Shown here piece by piece: positions 6,746 to 7,346 of a stretch of 7,346 nt of DNA. A program made the position numbers and the translations under genes. The stretch spans positions 1-7,346 of the forward strand of contig JBMNTQ010000104.1 in NCBI GenBank assembly GCA_050945815.1. Reading direction: 5' to 3'. This stretch comes from JBMNTQ01 sp050945815 (GTDB lineage Bacteria; Bacillota; Clostridia; Christensenellales; JBMNTQ01). The notes under the pieces were generated by a model, which did no database searches, was not told the origin of the DNA, and saw only the letters and a program-made list of their open reading frames with translations. Position 1 is the first letter of the stretch. Each line of letters opens with the position of its first letter.

Positions 6746-7346
6746 GGTAATCTCAGTACCGTTGAGATCAACAGTAAGCCTTGTACCCGGATCGGGCCAG
6801 AGCGTGTATTCCCTGTCGCTTGAGAAAATCATAAGCGCTATCTGTTTTCCTGCCGGAATAATCTGATCGTCGGGCTCGAGCTCAAAAGTCATTTCATAGA
6901 AATGGCCCGCCTTAAGCGGCTCGCTTTCGGTCAGCGACCTGTAGTTCCGAAGGTCGGCCCAGCCCCGTGTTATTATGTTATCCGTCGGCCTGGGATTCCT
7001 CGATTCCGTCCAGGGCAGGCTTACAAGCCATACTGATAAATTGACGGCAGGCTTATCGCTCGAAGCCTTTATTTTTATCGAAGGAGTCCCCGAAATATGC
7101 AAGTCTTCCTTCAACGGAGGTGTAAGATAAATAAGCCGGTGGTCGGTCCATTCGGCTTTTGCAAGTGTACTGCCGCTGAAAGAGAAATTATCTACTAGAG
7201 TCTCACGGCTTTTCATGGAAGGCTTGTTCATAAGCAGCGAGCCGGCCTGAGGCGCACCCGGACCCAGGAAGAACCTGACCGGCGATGCTTCCGGATTCGG
7301 ATAATCGGGATAGGAAGTCGGCTCCAGCCTGTCGTCGCCCTCACGT
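6704..7346 (-). CDS. S15/CocE-type hydrolase (probable Xaa-Pro dipeptidyl-peptidase), C-terminal part
   Basis: The frame is open to the right window edge, so the N-terminal alpha/beta-hydrolase domain with the Ser-Asp-His triad lies outside; 213 residues are visible. A Met codon at 7229-7231 is internal: the frame continues upstream with REGDDRL and a Pro-rich SYPDYPNPEASPV segment, as in full-length relatives. The visible part is the PepX C-terminal jelly-roll domain: ETLVDNFSF, HRLIYLTPPL, HISGTPSIKI, VWLVSLPW, IITRGWADLRNYRSLTESEP, LEPDDQIIPAGKQIALMIFSSD, ending TLWPDPGT and LPVVGG. Such enzymes remove Xaa-Pro dipeptides from peptide N-termini or hydrolyse related esters and amides; the C-terminal domain shapes the active-site entrance. 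This one matches the Xaa-Pro dipeptidyl-peptidase branch best. The gene converges on GH92 and overlaps its end by 42 bp. Signal peptide, localisation and full catalytic set cannot be judged. Confidence 0.85.
   Translation of the reverse strand, partial: REGDDRLEPTSYPDYPNPEASPVRFFLGPGAPQAGSLLMNKPSMKSRETLVDNFSFSGSTLAKAEWTDHRLIYLTPPLKEDLHISGTPSIKIKASSDKPAVNLSVWLVSLPWTESRNPRPTDNIITRGWADLRNYRSLTESEPLKAGHFYEMTFELEPDDQIIPAGKQIALMIFSSDREYTLWPDPGTRLTVDLNGTEITLPVVGGIGAVKFE

Noticed and set aside
1..7346. Search for mobile elements, CRISPR repeats, tRNA/rRNA, defence or toxin-antitoxin genes
   Set aside because: No transposase, terminal or direct repeats, repeat-spacer pattern or RNA gene was seen; the genes are normal metabolic and secreted types filling nearly the whole window.

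Overview
The window suggests a member of the Bacteroidota. Three things point that way: a secreted protein with a type IX secretion (T9SS) C-terminal sorting domain, genes without clear Shine-Dalgarno sequences before their start codons, and a recognisable Bacteroidota-type promoter (TTTG, 21 bp, TATCTTTA) before that secreted gene. Base composition looks moderate and even across the window. The order or genus cannot be fixed from the sequence; an environmental Bacteroidales/Marinilabiliales-like lineage is a guess.

Layout: (1) 2-535, the 3' end of a plus-strand gene for a lysine 2,3-aminomutase (KamA)-family radical SAM enzyme. The PLP-binding lysine is present, but Asn sits where lysine aminomutase has a substrate-binding Asp. 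(2) 628-1854, a T9SS-exported protein with a short Cys-bounded N-terminal motif, a central region likely to be a beta-propeller, and a type A sorting domain. (3) After a 178-bp gap holding two overlapping, mutually exclusive inverted repeats, three plus-strand genes at 2033-6745 are spaced 37 and 41 bp apart. They encode a Gfo/Idh/MocA-family oxidoreductase, a DUF5009/HGSNAT-like (NagX-like) membrane acyltransferase and a GH92 exo-alpha-mannosidase lipoprotein. (4) 6704-7346, on the minus strand, is the 3' part of an S15/CocE-type (Xaa-Pro dipeptidyl-peptidase) gene. Its end overlaps the end of the GH92 gene tail to tail by 42 bp.

The three-gene cluster looks like a small glycan-use operon. 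The GH92 lipoprotein would remove alpha-linked mannose from mannan or N-glycans outside the cytoplasm, the membrane protein may acetylate an amino sugar at the inner membrane, and the oxidoreductase may process a sugar derivative in the cytoplasm. No SusC/SusD pair or regulator is visible in the window, so this is at best part of a larger locus or a standalone cluster. The convergent peptidase could act on the peptide part of glycoproteins, but adjacency is the only link. Apart from the aminomutase substitution, the paired inverted repeats and the convergent overlap, the region reads as ordinary Bacteroidota gene content. I saw no mobile element, CRISPR array, tRNA or rRNA, and no clearly new defence or biosynthetic system.
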